From: an uncultured Candidatus Entotheonella sp.
GTDB taxonomy: Bacteria > Tectomicrobia > Entotheonellia > Entotheonellales > Entotheonellaceae
Direction of reading: 5' to 3'
Assembly (NCBI GenBank): GCA_951828535.1
Contig: OX639990.1
Coordinates: 3,521,300-3,585,299, forward strand
Length of the DNA: 64,000 nt
Shown: piece after piece, positions 23,936-32,483 of the stretch
Numbering within the stretch: the stretch's first letter is position 1
Layout of the letters: every line of letters begins with the position of its first letter
Position numbers and translations under genes: made by a program
The notes under the pieces: generated by a model
Told to the model about the DNA's origin: nothing
The model's database searches: none
What the model saw: only the letters and a program-made list of their open reading frames with translations

Positions 23936-24913
23936 ATGAAGAACATCGTCATCTGCTGTGATGGAACCGGCAACGAATACGGACGCAACAACACGAACGT
24001 CGTGGAAACCTACGTTCTGGCGGAGAAGGACGCCTCTCAGGTCGCCTATTACGACCCGGGCGTCGGCACCGGCGGCTGGGAATACGACGAAGAGAGCGGA
24101 AGCTTGAGGTCCCTGGCCGATCAGGCCACCGGCTACGGTCTGCAGAAAAACGTCGAGGATGCCTACCGCTACCTGATGAGCTGCTATGAAGAAGGCGACG
24201 CCGTCTATCTCTTCGGATTCAGCCGCGGCGCGTTCACGGTGCGTTCCCTGGCCGGCATGCTCCACGCATGCGGCCTGCTCGGAGGAAACGCCGGAAATCT
24301 GGTGGAATACGCCTCCAAGGTCTACAACACACCGGACAACAACGACGTTGCACGGGGCTTCCGCGACGCGTTTGGCCGCCCCTGCCCGGTTCACTTCATC
24401 GGCGTCTGGGATACCGTGGAGTCGTTGGCGATGAACGCCGGCAAACGCTTTCACGACACCCGGCTGAATCCCGAAGTTCGGTACGGTTATCACGGCCTCG
24501 CCATCGACGAGAAACGCCGCGATTTTGTGCCTTGCCTGTGGGACGAGCGCAACGTTGCGACGGGTCAGACGATCGAGCAGGTGTGGTTTGCCGGGGTTCA
24601 TTCGGACGTAGGCGGCTGGTATGACGAGCGCGGCTTGTCCAACGTCGCCTTGCGCTGGATGATCGGCAAAGCGGTTGGCTGCGGTCTGCGGATCAACGGC
24701 GAGAAGCTGGCGGGCTATCGGCCTGACCCGCACGACAGACTCCACAGGTCGTTCACGGGTTTCTGGAAGTTTCGGGGTCAGAGAACCCGCAGGATTCCTG
24801 AGCATGCCCGGATTCATGAAAGCGTGTTCGAGCGCATGGCCGAGCCGGAAAACAACTATCACCCCCGGAATTTGCCGGCCAACTACTTTCAGGCGCAGAC
24901 CCAGGACCCATGA
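23936..24913 (+). CDS. DUF2235 alpha/beta-hydrolase-like protein
   Basis: 325 residues from ATG 23936 with GAGGAG upstream. It begins KNIVICCDGTGNEYG, the DUF2235 start, and carries the nucleophile elbow LFGFSRGAFTVRSLAG (G-x-S-x-G near residue 98), VHFIGVWDTVESL and VWFAGVHSDVGGWY with a candidate acid/His pair. The family includes Tle1-type type VI secretion phospholipases, but single genes like this occur without any secretion cluster, and none is present here. No signal peptide. Substrate unknown. Confidence 0.85.
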   Translation: MKNIVICCDGTGNEYGRNNTNVVETYVLAEKDASQVAYYDPGVGTGGWEYDEESGSLRSLADQATGYGLQKNVEDAYRYLMSCYEEGDAVYLFGFSRGAFTVRSLAGMLHACGLLGGNAGNLVEYASKVYNTPDNNDVARGFRDAFGRPCPVHFIGVWDTVESLAMNAGKRFHDTRLNPEVRYGYHGLAIDEKRRDFVPCLWDERNVATGQTIEQVWFAGVHSDVGGWYDERGLSNVALRWMIGKAVGCGLRINGEKLAGYRPDPHDRLHRSFTGFWKFRGQRTRRIPEHARIHESVFERMAEPENNYHPRNLPANYFQAQTQDP

Positions 24914-25106
24914 ACGACTTGAGCATTTTCCAATCAAAACGGCCTGTATCTGGATCGTTTCTCATTAAATCCCCGTATGATGAGAAGGCGACGCCATGGT
25001 GGGCGAAGGTGGTTTCTGGGTCTTTGGAAAGGCAACGTGAAGGCCGAAGGACATAGACGCGGGAAGTGGAAATGCTGAAAAGGCGAGGACGGCCGGGGGC
25101 CGGATG

Positions 25107-25226
25107 TCAGGTCAGCGCCCGCAGAGCCGTTTCGGGCGCCTTGTCAAGAACCCTCAGCAGAGCGTTGGCGGCGCCCGCGGGACGGCGCTTGCCCTGCTCC
25201 CGGTTGCGGATGCTCTCGTGCGCCAT
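25107..25226 (-). pseudogene. HTH-type antitoxin remnant (C-terminal 39 codons)
   Basis: The minus frame from ATG 25226 to TGA 25107 reads MAHESIRNREQGKRRPAGAA, then NALLRVLDKAPETALRALT. This matches the end of Xre-type antitoxins of the HigA/NadS kind (family pattern TIRNWEQGKR.P.GPARALLRV....PE.V). An in-frame TAA lies just upstream and the first helices are gone. The rest of 24914-25688 holds no gene I can support. From about 25569 it is the conserved 3' flank of the repeat-protein gene. Confidence 0.55.
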
Positions 25227-25688
25227 GGATCCTTACAGCGACTGATACGGACGGGCCCTGGGGGTGTGCGCCTTGCGTGGCGGGGACCTGAACGCCTGGC
25301 TGGTGGTGCTGTTCACCCGGGTGCTGACAGGGCGTTCAGCTATCTTGGTACAACAGGACAAGCCGAGGCCTATCCGGCAGCTTTTTGCCTTCCATCAACC
25401 CCCCCTTTAAGGCGCCTGATACCGCACGCCGCGTTCCAATCAACAAAATCGCCTCCGCTGTCGGCACCAAAACATGGCCAACACGGCTACGCGTGTTCAC
25501 AAAGCTTGGCCCTCGAGCCAGGTCTGAAGCCCGACCGCCGTCCAGAAATTTCCACCCGGCGAACCGCCGAACTGGTTGAAGGAAGCGGCGCCTCAAGAAC
25601 GGCATCGTTGGGGAGCCGGAGGGAACCGCTTGGCCCGGCGCCGCGCACGGGGGCCCTGCAGGCGCCGGAAACTCACCGCTAGCCTACG

Positions 25689-26765
25689 TTAATGGGGCTG
25701 GAAGAGCCCACCGGCCGCCCAGCTGGACTGACCGGAAGCCGTACGGTTATGGCCGCCGCTGACGCTGGCAGTATCGCCACTGGCCTCGTTGCTGCTGCCG
25801 CCGCTGACGCTGGCACCAAAGGCGCTGGCTGTGTTGCTGTCACCGCCACTGACACTGGCATCAGGCTGGCCGCTGGCCTCGTTGTTGGCACCGCCGCTGA
25901 CGCTGGTAGCGTCCTTGCTGGCCTCATTGCTTTCACCGCCACTGACGATGGAGAAATCGCCGCTGACTTTATTGTTCTGACCGCCGCTGGCGCTGGCGGA
26001 CTGCCCGCTGGCCGTGTTGTTGGCACCGCCGCTGACGCTGGCCCATTCATCGCTGGACAGGTTGGCCCCGTTGTCTTTGATGGCCTCGTTGCTCTTGCCG
26101 CCGCTGATGCTGCCAAGTGTCTTGCTGACCGTGTTGTTGGCACCGCCGCTGGCGCTGGCCCATTGACCGCTGGCCACGTTTTCTTTACCGCCGCTGACGC
26201 TGGCATACTGCCCGCTGGCCGTGTTGGTGTCACCGCCGCTGACGCTGGCAATACCGTCGGGACTCGCAATTGCGTTGGCAAAGCCCGCCAGCAACCCCCC
26301 GTTAGTCGAATAGCTGTGCTCAGGACCGATCACCAAATTATGCGAGCCATAGCGGGCGTTGCCGCCGTACGTGGGATGATCGGAGTCAATGAAAACATCA
26401 TCCTCATTGTAGCCAATGATCAAATTGCCCTTGCTGTTGGTGAAGTAGTCTCCATGGCCGTTTTGCACATGAACGTTGCAGCCCGTAAAGATGACATCAT
26501 CGACCGCACCAGCACCCGAAGCCGTGGTCATGCACGCCGGGATGTCCGCCGCCATGCCGTTAATCTGGCTTTGCAGCGTCGCTATCTGGGCCATGTGGCC
26601 TTGTAGCGCGTTGTTAAACTGGTCAATCTGGGCTTGTTGTAGCGCGTCAATCTGAGCTTGCAACGCGTCAATCTGGGCTTGCAGCGGGGGCTGCGCCGTC
26701 GCTGGCAAGGCGGCGAGACCACCTAACAGCATCGCCAATACCAGGGTCTTCATGAGTCGTGTCAT
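25689..26765 (-). CDS. Secreted YadA-head-like repeat protein, paralogue 1
   Basis: 358 residues from ATG 26765 (AAGGAG six bases upstream; the GTG 15 bases earlier overlaps that site). Signal peptide MTRLMKTLVLAMLLGGLAAL-PATAQ, then a heptad-like LQAQIDALQAQIDALQ coil, then a conserved region with two Cys (IPACMTT and FTGCNVHVQNG) and GSHNLVIGPEHSYS. The C-terminal 190 residues are about eleven 15-residue units of the type ASVSGGxxNxASGxx. Such units build the left-handed beta roll of YadA heads. There is no YadA membrane anchor, so it is probably released or bound by another protein. No promoter like those of paralogues 2 and 3 is found; it may be read from paralogue 2. Confidence 0.8.
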   Translation of the reverse strand: MTRLMKTLVLAMLLGGLAALPATAQPPLQAQIDALQAQIDALQQAQIDQFNNALQGHMAQIATLQSQINGMAADIPACMTTASGAGAVDDVIFTGCNVHVQNGHGDYFTNSKGNLIIGYNEDDVFIDSDHPTYGGNARYGSHNLVIGPEHSYSTNGGLLAGFANAIASPDGIASVSGGDTNTASGQYASVSGGKENVASGQWASASGGANNTVSKTLGSISGGKSNEAIKDNGANLSSDEWASVSGGANNTASGQSASASGGQNNKVSGDFSIVSGGESNEASKDATSVSGGANNEASGQPDASVSGGDSNTASAFGASVSGGSSNEASGDTASVSGGHNRTASGQSSWAAGGLFQPH

Positions 26766-26896
26766 GCTCAACTCCTTCACACTATTGTGGTTGTGTCGGT
26801 CATACGAATGGGTATTTTAGGAGGCCGGAGGGAACTGCTTGGCTCGGCGCCACGCACGGGGCCTTATAGGTGCCGGAAGCCCTCCGCTGGCCCACG

Positions 26897-27946
26897 TTAC
26901 TGGTTCTCGGAGAGCCCACCCGCCGCCCAGTTATACTGATCATGAGCCGACCGGCCATCGCCGCCGCTGACGCTGGAAGTATCGCCGATGGCCTCACTGT
27001 ACCGACCGCCGCTGACGCTGGAACCAATGCCGCTGGCCTCGTTGTTCCAACCGCCGCTGACGCTGGCTTGTTTGCCGCTGGCCTCGTTGTTGCTACCGCC
27101 GCTGACGCTGGCAGACTCCCCACTGGCCTTATTGCTTTCACCGCCGCTGACGCTGGAAAAATCGCCGCTGGCCTCGTTGCTGCTACCGCCGCTGGCGCTG
27201 GCAGATTTCCCGCTGGCCTTATTGTACTGACCGCCGCTGACGCTGGCATACTGCCCGATGGCCTCGTTACCCCAACCAGCGCTGATGCTGGCAGTATCGC
27301 CGCTGGCCTCGTTGGCGCTACCGCCACTGATGCTGGCGCGCGGCCCGCTGGCCGTGTTGCCGGTACCGCCGCTGACACTGGCATAATCGCCGCTGGCCGT
27401 GTTGCCGGTACCGCCGCTGACACTGGCATAAATGCCGCTGATCGTGTTGCCTGAGCCCGCCACCAATCCCCCGTAACTCGAATAGCTGTGCTCAGAACCG
27501 ATCACCACATTATGCGAGCCATCACGGCCATTGGCGCCGTATGTGGGATCATTGGGGTTAATGAAGACACCCTCCGCATTGTAGCCAATGATCAAATTGC
27601 CGACGCCATTCTTGCTATCGGTGCTTCCCTGACCGTTTTGCACGTGCACGTTGCAGCCGCTAAAGACCACATCATCGACCCCACCAATACCCAGAGCCGT
27701 GGTCATGCAGTCGGGAATGTCCGCTGCCACGCCGGTAATCTGGCTTTGCAGCGTCGCTATCTGGGCCATGTAGCCTTGTAGCGCGGCCATCTGGGCCATG
27801 TGGGTTTGTTGTAGCGCGTCAATCTGGGCTTGCAACGCGTTAATCTGGGCCTGCAACGGGCCGCCGGGGGGCTGCGCCGCCGCTGGCAAGGCAGCGAGAC
27901 CACCGCATAGCATCACCAATACCAGGGTCTTCATGAGTCGTGTCAT
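26897..27946 (-). CDS. Secreted YadA-head-like repeat protein, paralogue 2
   Basis: 349 residues from ATG 27946. Same plan as its neighbours: signal peptide ending LPAAAQ, short coiled coil, region with two Cys (IPDCMTT, FSGCNVHVQNG), NLIIGYN and GSHNVVIGSEHSYSSYGG, then eleven uninterrupted 15-residue repeats (YASVSGGTGNTASGD, RASISGGSANEASGD and so on) and a YNWAAGG cap. In DNA the repeats appear as a 45-base period. A strong sigma70-type promoter is conserved upstream. Trimeric adhesin-like head without an anchor; the partner is unknown. Confidence 0.8.
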   Translation of the reverse strand: MTRLMKTLVLVMLCGGLAALPAAAQPPGGPLQAQINALQAQIDALQQTHMAQMAALQGYMAQIATLQSQITGVAADIPDCMTTALGIGGVDDVVFSGCNVHVQNGQGSTDSKNGVGNLIIGYNAEGVFINPNDPTYGANGRDGSHNVVIGSEHSYSSYGGLVAGSGNTISGIYASVSGGTGNTASGDYASVSGGTGNTASGPRASISGGSANEASGDTASISAGWGNEAIGQYASVSGGQYNKASGKSASASGGSSNEASGDFSSVSGGESNKASGESASVSGGSNNEASGKQASVSGGWNNEASGIGSSVSGGRYSEAIGDTSSVSGGDGRSAHDQYNWAAGGLSENQ

Positions 27947-28002
27947 GCTCAACTCCTTCACGTTGTCGTGGTTGGGTTGGTCGTACGAATGGAAGGTGGC
28001 GC

Positions 28003-28030
28003 ATTATAGAGTCAGGTAGGGGCGAGTCAA
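28003..28030 (-). promoter_or_regulatory. Sigma70-type promoter of repeat paralogue 2
   Basis: On the minus strand TTGACT (28030-28025), a 16-base spacer, then TATAAT (28008-28003). The same promoter stands before paralogue 3. Expected start of transcription is about 50 bases before the ATG. Confidence 0.75.
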
Positions 28031-28565
28031 AGACATCGGTGGCGTCACCATCGAACATGGAATCGGGGGTTTGGGAGGCTCAGGGAGATGCGACAGCGGA
28101 CAGTCGCGGAATGGCAAGACGACGGCCAGGGACCCCGCACCCGCCGATGGAAGTTGCTGGAGACAATGGCACGGCTTATCCCGTGGCGGCGTCCGGATGG
28201 ATTATCGCCAAGCGGGGCGTGGGGGGACCCCTTGTGACCTCGCCGTCATGCTTCTCGTCGAGCGCCAATCGAGAGCCCCTTCGGCCTCGCCGCGTAGGGC
28301 TTCTTATCAGGCGTCCAGGGTCTCAGGCGGCTCTTGAGGGGTGGAGCGAGTGGCGTGAAGCCCAACCCCCGTGGCCCTCTCCGAAGCTGCCTGCTCGAAC
28401 GGCCGGAGCCGTCACTGAATGGGTTACTCTGAGCGGGCACGAAGCCGGTTGCAGGGACGGGAGCGTACCGCTGCAGCTGGCTCGGTGCTGTCGCCTCAAG
28501 CAGGGCATCGTTGGAGAGGCCGGCGGGAATCGCTTGGCCCGGCGCCGGAAACCCGTTGCCCTACC
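28031..28565. other. Gap between repeat paralogues 2 and 3
   Basis: No gene is supported. The part from about 28480 repeats the 3' flank seen after paralogues 1 and 2 (CTCAAG, GGCATCGTTGG, then GCTTGGCCCGGCGCC). It contains the inverted repeat TTTCCGGCGCCGGG, which may form a stem after the stop codon of paralogue 3. The rest shows no repeat or coding pattern I can identify. Confidence 0.6.
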
Positions 28566-29441
28566 TTAGTGGCTTTGGGAGAGCCCACCGGCCCGCCAGT
28601 TGTACTGACCGGAAGCTGTCCGGCTATCGCCGCCGCTGACGCTGGCCCGAGTGCCGCTGGCCTCGTTGCCAAAACCGCCGCTGACGCTGGCAGTAGGGGC
28701 GCTGGCCTCGTTGCTGTCACCGCCACTGACGCTGGCATAATAAGCGCTGGCCTTGTTGTACCAACCGCCGCTGACGCTGGCCATAATGCCGCTGGCCGTG
28801 TTGTGGGCACCGCCGCTGACGCTGGCATAATCTCCGCTCACCGTATTGCTGTAGCCTGCCACCAAACCGCCATAACTCGAATAGATGTGCTCAGGACCAA
28901 TCACCACATTATGCGAGCCACCGCGGTCATTGGCGCCGTATGCGGGGTGACCGGGGTTGATGAAGACATCATCCTCATTGTAGCCAATGATCAGATTGCC
29001 GACGCCATTGCTGCTGGCGGTGATTCCCTGGCCGTTTTGCACGTGCACGTTGCAGCCCGTAAAGATGACATCGTCGACCCCACCAGCACCCAAAGCCGTG
29101 GTCATGCAGTCGGGAATGTCCGCTGCCACGCTGTTAATCAGACTATGCAGCGTCACCATCTGAGCCATGTGGCCTTGTAGGGCGTTGTTGGTCTGGGCCA
29201 TGTGACCTTGTAGGACGTTGTTGGTCTGAGCAATCTGGCCTTGTAGGGCGTTGTTCATCTGGGCAATCTGGCCCTGTAGCGCGTTATTCATCTGGGCCAT
29301 CTGGCCTTGTAGCGCGGCCATCTGAGCTTGCAACGCGTTAATCTGGGCTTGCAACTGGCTATGGGTCTGCGCCGCTGCTGGCAGGGCGGCGAGGCCACCG
29401 CACAGCATCACCAATACCAGGGCCTTCATGAGTCGTGTCAT
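28566..29441 (-). CDS. Secreted YadA-head-like repeat protein, paralogue 3
   Basis: 291 residues from ATG 29441. Signal peptide as in the other two copies, but the coiled coil is longer: GQMAQMNNALQ, GQIAQMNNALQ and GHMAQTNNALQ units repeat with an 11-residue period. The two-Cys region follows (IPDCMTT, FTGCNVHVQNG), then only five 15-residue head repeats and a YNWRAGG cap. Stalk and head lengths vary independently between the three copies, as expected for recombining internal repeats. Likely the first gene of the array by strand order, with its own promoter. Confidence 0.8.
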   Translation of the reverse strand: MTRLMKALVLVMLCGGLAALPAAAQTHSQLQAQINALQAQMAALQGQMAQMNNALQGQIAQMNNALQGQIAQTNNVLQGHMAQTNNALQGHMAQMVTLHSLINSVAADIPDCMTTALGAGGVDDVIFTGCNVHVQNGQGITASSNGVGNLIIGYNEDDVFINPGHPAYGANDRGGSHNVVIGPEHIYSSYGGLVAGYSNTVSGDYASVSGGAHNTASGIMASVSGGWYNKASAYYASVSGGDSNEASAPTASVSGGFGNEASGTRASVSGGDSRTASGQYNWRAGGLSQSH

Positions 29442-29497
29442 GCTCAACTCCTTCACAGGGTCGTAGTTGTGTTGGTCGTACGAATTGTAGGCCGCGC

Positions 29498-29525
29498 ATT
29501 ATAGAGTCAGGTAGGGGCGGGTCAA
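29498..29525 (-). promoter_or_regulatory. Sigma70-type promoter of repeat paralogue 3
   Basis: On the minus strand TTGACC (29525-29520), a 16-base spacer, TATAAT (29503-29498). It matches the paralogue 2 promoter in both boxes except one base and in most of the spacer, so it was duplicated with the gene. Confidence 0.8.
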
Positions 29526-29544
29526 ACACCAGCGGCGCCGCCAT

Positions 29545-29912
29545 CTGACATTACCGCCAGTCGGCCTCGGAGCAGGTAAAATGACCACCCGAGCCGCGCC
29601 AACGGCTGCGTGTGGTTGGCGGCGCGAGTCGCGTCAAGGGTTGGCGTGCCGTCGGAAACACATGATTGAGACTGGAACCGGAGTTGTGAGACCGGTTGCC
29701 TCCTGCCGTCCGTTCCATAGCTCACCTCCGAGTTGCACAGCCCCTTCCTGTCAGGAAAGCCCCCCAAAGAAGAGAGTCCTCCTCCCCCGGGAGGGGTCAG
29801 GGGAGGGCCAGGGAGGGAGGCGCTGGTGCAATCAGATACGGAAATGCCCTGGCCTGACAGCGGTGATGAAAGCGTCAAGGGCTTCAGGCGCGCCCCGGCG
29901 GCAGGCGCCGCA
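29545..29912. other. Gap before coaX, with one C-rich palindromic repeat
   Basis: No gene seen. 29770-29820 holds CCTCCCCCGGGAGGGGTCAG then GGGAGGGCCAGGGAGGG, a member of the CCCTCxCC/GGGAGGG repeat family. Confidence 0.5.
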
Positions 29913-30707
29913 TCACGAATCCCTGAAGCCGTTGAGTTCATGAATCAACCGCAGCCCCTTGAGGGTCAACAGCGGATCAATCACGTCGATGGCCTTGGTT
30001 TCCGGCGTAATAACCTCCACTAGGCCGCCGGTGGCGATGACTTTTACTGCCTGCTGATCCTCCTCCGCGGGCGTCATTTCGGCCTTCAGCCGGGCCACCA
30101 GCCCTTCGACCAGCGCCGCGTATCCGAGGATGAGACCGGACTGCATGGTGTGCACGGTATTGGTGCCGATGGCGCGCGGCGGACGGACGAGCTCCACTTG
30201 GTACAACTGCGCTGCCGAGCGGGTCAGCGATTCCAGCGCCGTCACGATGCCGGGGGCGATGGCGCCGCCGAGGTATTCGCCGTGCGCCGATACGCAATCG
30301 AACACGGTGGCGGTGCCGAAGGCGATGGCGATGGCCGGGCCGCCGTATAAATGATGCGTTGCCGCGGCGTTCACCACGCGGTCGGCGCCGACCTCGCTGG
30401 GGTTGTCGACCGACAGCGTCACGCCGCTGCGGGTGTGCGGCCCGACCATCAGCGGTTCGACGCGCAGGTACTGGCGCGACAATTGATCGAAGACCGCGCG
30501 CAGCGGCGGCACGACGCAGGAAATCGACACGCCGCGAATGTCCTCCACGGTGATGTCACTGGCGCGGAAGAGGTTCAGCAGCAAGATGGCGTACTCGTCG
30601 GCGAGTCTTTGCCGCTCCGTGGCGAACCGCCAATCGGCCACCAGGGCGTCGCCGCGAAACACGCCGGCCTTGATGGTGGTGTTGCTGACGTCGATGGTGA
30701 GCAGCAT
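29913..30707 (-). CDS. coaX: Type III pantothenate kinase
   Basis: 264 residues from ATG 30707 (MLLTIDVSNTTIKAGVFRGD). First step of coenzyme A synthesis from pantothenate. ASKHA-fold motifs: the N-terminal phosphate loop DVSNT (usual DVGNT), then VGADRVVNAAATHHLYGGPA, IAIAFGTATVFDCV (usual DFGTATT), EYLGGAIAPGIVTALESLT and VIATGGLV. GT replaces the common DFGTA acid by Ala-Phe-Gly-Thr, so the Asp often seen there is missing (AIAFGTA). Otherwise complete. The aminotransferase gene upstream ends 46 bases before it. Confidence 0.88.
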   Translation of the reverse strand: MLLTIDVSNTTIKAGVFRGDALVADWRFATERQRLADEYAILLLNLFRASDITVEDIRGVSISCVVPPLRAVFDQLSRQYLRVEPLMVGPHTRSGVTLSVDNPSEVGADRVVNAAATHHLYGGPAIAIAFGTATVFDCVSAHGEYLGGAIAPGIVTALESLTRSAAQLYQVELVRPPRAIGTNTVHTMQSGLILGYAALVEGLVARLKAEMTPAEEDQQAVKVIATGGLVEVITPETKAIDVIDPLLTLKGLRLIHELNGFRDS

Positions 30708-30753
30708 GCAAATCTCGATGGCTGAAAGGGCAGGGTCGTGCCGAGGCGTCGGC

Positions 30754-31938
30754 TCAGCCGCGGCAGGTTTCGAGCGTTTCCTTGAAGCCCGGCAGGGCGT
30801 TCTCGATGGTGTGGTCTTCCACACAGTAGGCCAGACGGAAATAGCCCGGCGTGCCGAAGCCGCGTCCGGGCACGGCGAGAATGCGCCGTTGCAGCAGCAT
30901 GTTAACAAACGCCGTGTCATCCTCGATGGGCGAGCGCGGAAACAGGTAGAACGCTCCCTGCGGCCTGACGAATTCGTATCCCATGGCTGCCAGTGCGTCG
31001 CACATCAGCGCGCGCTTGCGCTCGTATTGCTGCATGTCGATCGTGACGCCCTGCAACTCCCGCACCACGTGCTGCATGAGCGCCGGGGCGTTGACGAACC
31101 CCAGGGTGCGGTTGGCGAAGTTCAGGCCCTCCAGGAGTTCTTCCAGGCCGGCGCAGGCGGGGTTGACGGCGATGTGGCCGATCCGCTCGCCGGGCAGCGC
31201 CAGGTCCTTGGCGTGCGACGTTACCGCGATGCTGTTAGCGAAGTGGGCATGGACCTCCGGGTAGGTCAGGCCGTCGTAAAGCAACTTCTTGTAGGGCTCG
31301 TCGCTGACCAGATATATCTGAGTGCCGAATTCCGCTTGCTTGCGGCGCAGCAGGTCGCCCAGGGCCTCAACGGTGGCCGCGTCGTACATGACGCCGGATG
31401 GATTGTTAGGCGAATTGATGAGGACGATCTTGGTGCGGACCGACAGCGCCGCCGCGATGGCCGGCAGGTCGAGGTTGAAGCGTGCGTCGGTCGGCACCAC
31501 CTTGCTGACGCCTTGGTGGTTGTCGGCGTAGAAGTTGTATTCGACGAAGTACGGCGAGAAGATCATCACCTCGTCGCCGGGGTCCAGGAGCGTCTTGAAT
31601 ACCACGTTGAGGCCACCGGCGGCGCCGACCACCATGGTGATGAGCTCGGCCGTGAAGGCGATGCCGGTTTCGCGCCCGAGCTGTTCCGCCACCGCGGTTC
31701 GCGTTTCGGCGTAGCCGGTGTTCGGCATGTAGCGGTGCATGCCCGGTTTGGGTTGGCTGACCAGCCGGTGCAGCGCCTCGTGGAACTCGGGGGGCGGCTC
31801 GACCACCGGGTTGCCGAGTGAGAAATCGTAGACGTTGTCGGCCCCGTGTTCCTGTTTGAGCCGGATGCCCTCCTCGAACATGCCCCGTATCCAGGACGCC
31901 GCCTGCATGTATTGCCGAACCTTTTGCGCGATGGCCAT
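30754..31938 (-). CDS. Pyridoxal-phosphate aminotransferase, class I/II
   Basis: 394 residues from ATG 31938 with AAGGAAG upstream; the longer frame to 32070 was rejected. Fold type I landmarks: VYDFSLGNPVVEPPPEF, PNTGYAETRTAVAEQLG, INSPNNPSGVMYD, LVSDEPYKKLLYDG and the PLP lysine in SHAKDLALPGERIGH, then FYLFPR and a final FRLAYC. The SHAKDL form is also seen in several uncultured-lineage enzymes labelled aspartate aminotransferase-like. The substrate is not determined. Confidence 0.88.
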   Translation of the reverse strand: MAIAQKVRQYMQAASWIRGMFEEGIRLKQEHGADNVYDFSLGNPVVEPPPEFHEALHRLVSQPKPGMHRYMPNTGYAETRTAVAEQLGRETGIAFTAELITMVVGAAGGLNVVFKTLLDPGDEVMIFSPYFVEYNFYADNHQGVSKVVPTDARFNLDLPAIAAALSVRTKIVLINSPNNPSGVMYDAATVEALGDLLRRKQAEFGTQIYLVSDEPYKKLLYDGLTYPEVHAHFANSIAVTSHAKDLALPGERIGHIAVNPACAGLEELLEGLNFANRTLGFVNAPALMQHVVRELQGVTIDMQQYERKRALMCDALAAMGYEFVRPQGAFYLFPRSPIEDDTAFVNMLLQRRILAVPGRGFGTPGYFRLAYCVEDHTIENALPGFKETLETCRG

Positions 31939-32116
31939 GATGACTTCCTTGTGGATTGGCGAAGGCGCGGCGTCGGGTACCGCGGCCATGGTCAGGAGCG
32001 TGTTAGCATGCGTGAAAACGCCCGTTGGCGCAAGCGCAACGTCCGTCGGCCGGCAATCGCCGCTTGACATGGCAGTGGGCCAAATTTAGTTTGCTGGGCG
32101 TGAATCAGTCATGTAG

Positions 32117-32144
32117 GTCGGATTAGCCACAGCCGTAATCCGAC
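32117..32144. repeat. Palindromic repeat GTCGGATTA-N10-TAATCCGAC
   Basis: A perfect 9-bp inverted repeat with a 10-base loop in the gap before the ABM gene. The same arms recur at 51215-51240, and a diverged copy lies at about 52120-52155. A second dispersed repeat family, distinct from the CCCTCACCC one. It could also act as a terminator-like hairpin, but no T run follows. Confidence 0.75.
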
Positions 32145-32183
32145 ATTCCATCACGATAGATATCTGCCATCGGGAAACACACC

Positions 32184-32465
32184 ATGCTGACCTTAACCGC
32201 TGTTCTGACGGTGAAAGCCGGGCGGGAGGCTGAATTCGAGCGCGTCATGCACGTTACGGTGCCGAAGGTGCGCGAGGAGCCCGGCAACCACGCCTACGTG
32301 CTGAACCGTTCGACCGAAAACCCGCGCGTTTTCATGGTCTATGAGGAATACGAGGACGCCGAGGCGCTGGAATCGCACCGCGCCCACCTGAAGGAAATGG
32401 GCATCGACCTGCGCGACCTGTTGGAGGGGCCGTCGGTGCTGACCTTTTACGACAAGCTGCTGTAG
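32184..32465 (+). CDS. Antibiotic biosynthesis monooxygenase (ABM) domain protein
   Basis: 93 residues of dimeric alpha/beta-barrel type: LTAVLTVKAGREAEFERVMH, GNHAYVLNRSTENPRVFMVY, EEYEDAEALESHRA. ABM proteins range from cofactor-free quinol monooxygenases to heme-degrading or non-enzymatic members. The gene precedes the thiolase by 18 bases and may share its operon. Substrate unknown. Confidence 0.85.
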   Translation: MLTLTAVLTVKAGREAEFERVMHVTVPKVREEPGNHAYVLNRSTENPRVFMVYEEYEDAEALESHRAHLKEMGIDLRDLLEGPSVLTFYDKLL

Positions 32466-32483
32466 CGGCGCGGAGAACAAATC

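Noticed and set aside
25104-25682. 192-residue plus-strand ORF after the DUF2235 gene
   Set aside because: It is Pro/Arg-rich, without any family pattern, and runs through the conserved 3' flank of the repeat-protein gene. The opposite strand in the first part holds an antitoxin remnant instead.
25740-27440. Regular short DNA repeats that look like a CRISPR array
   Set aside because: The 45-base period encodes 15-residue protein repeats in one continuous frame with no constant repeat/variable spacer structure.
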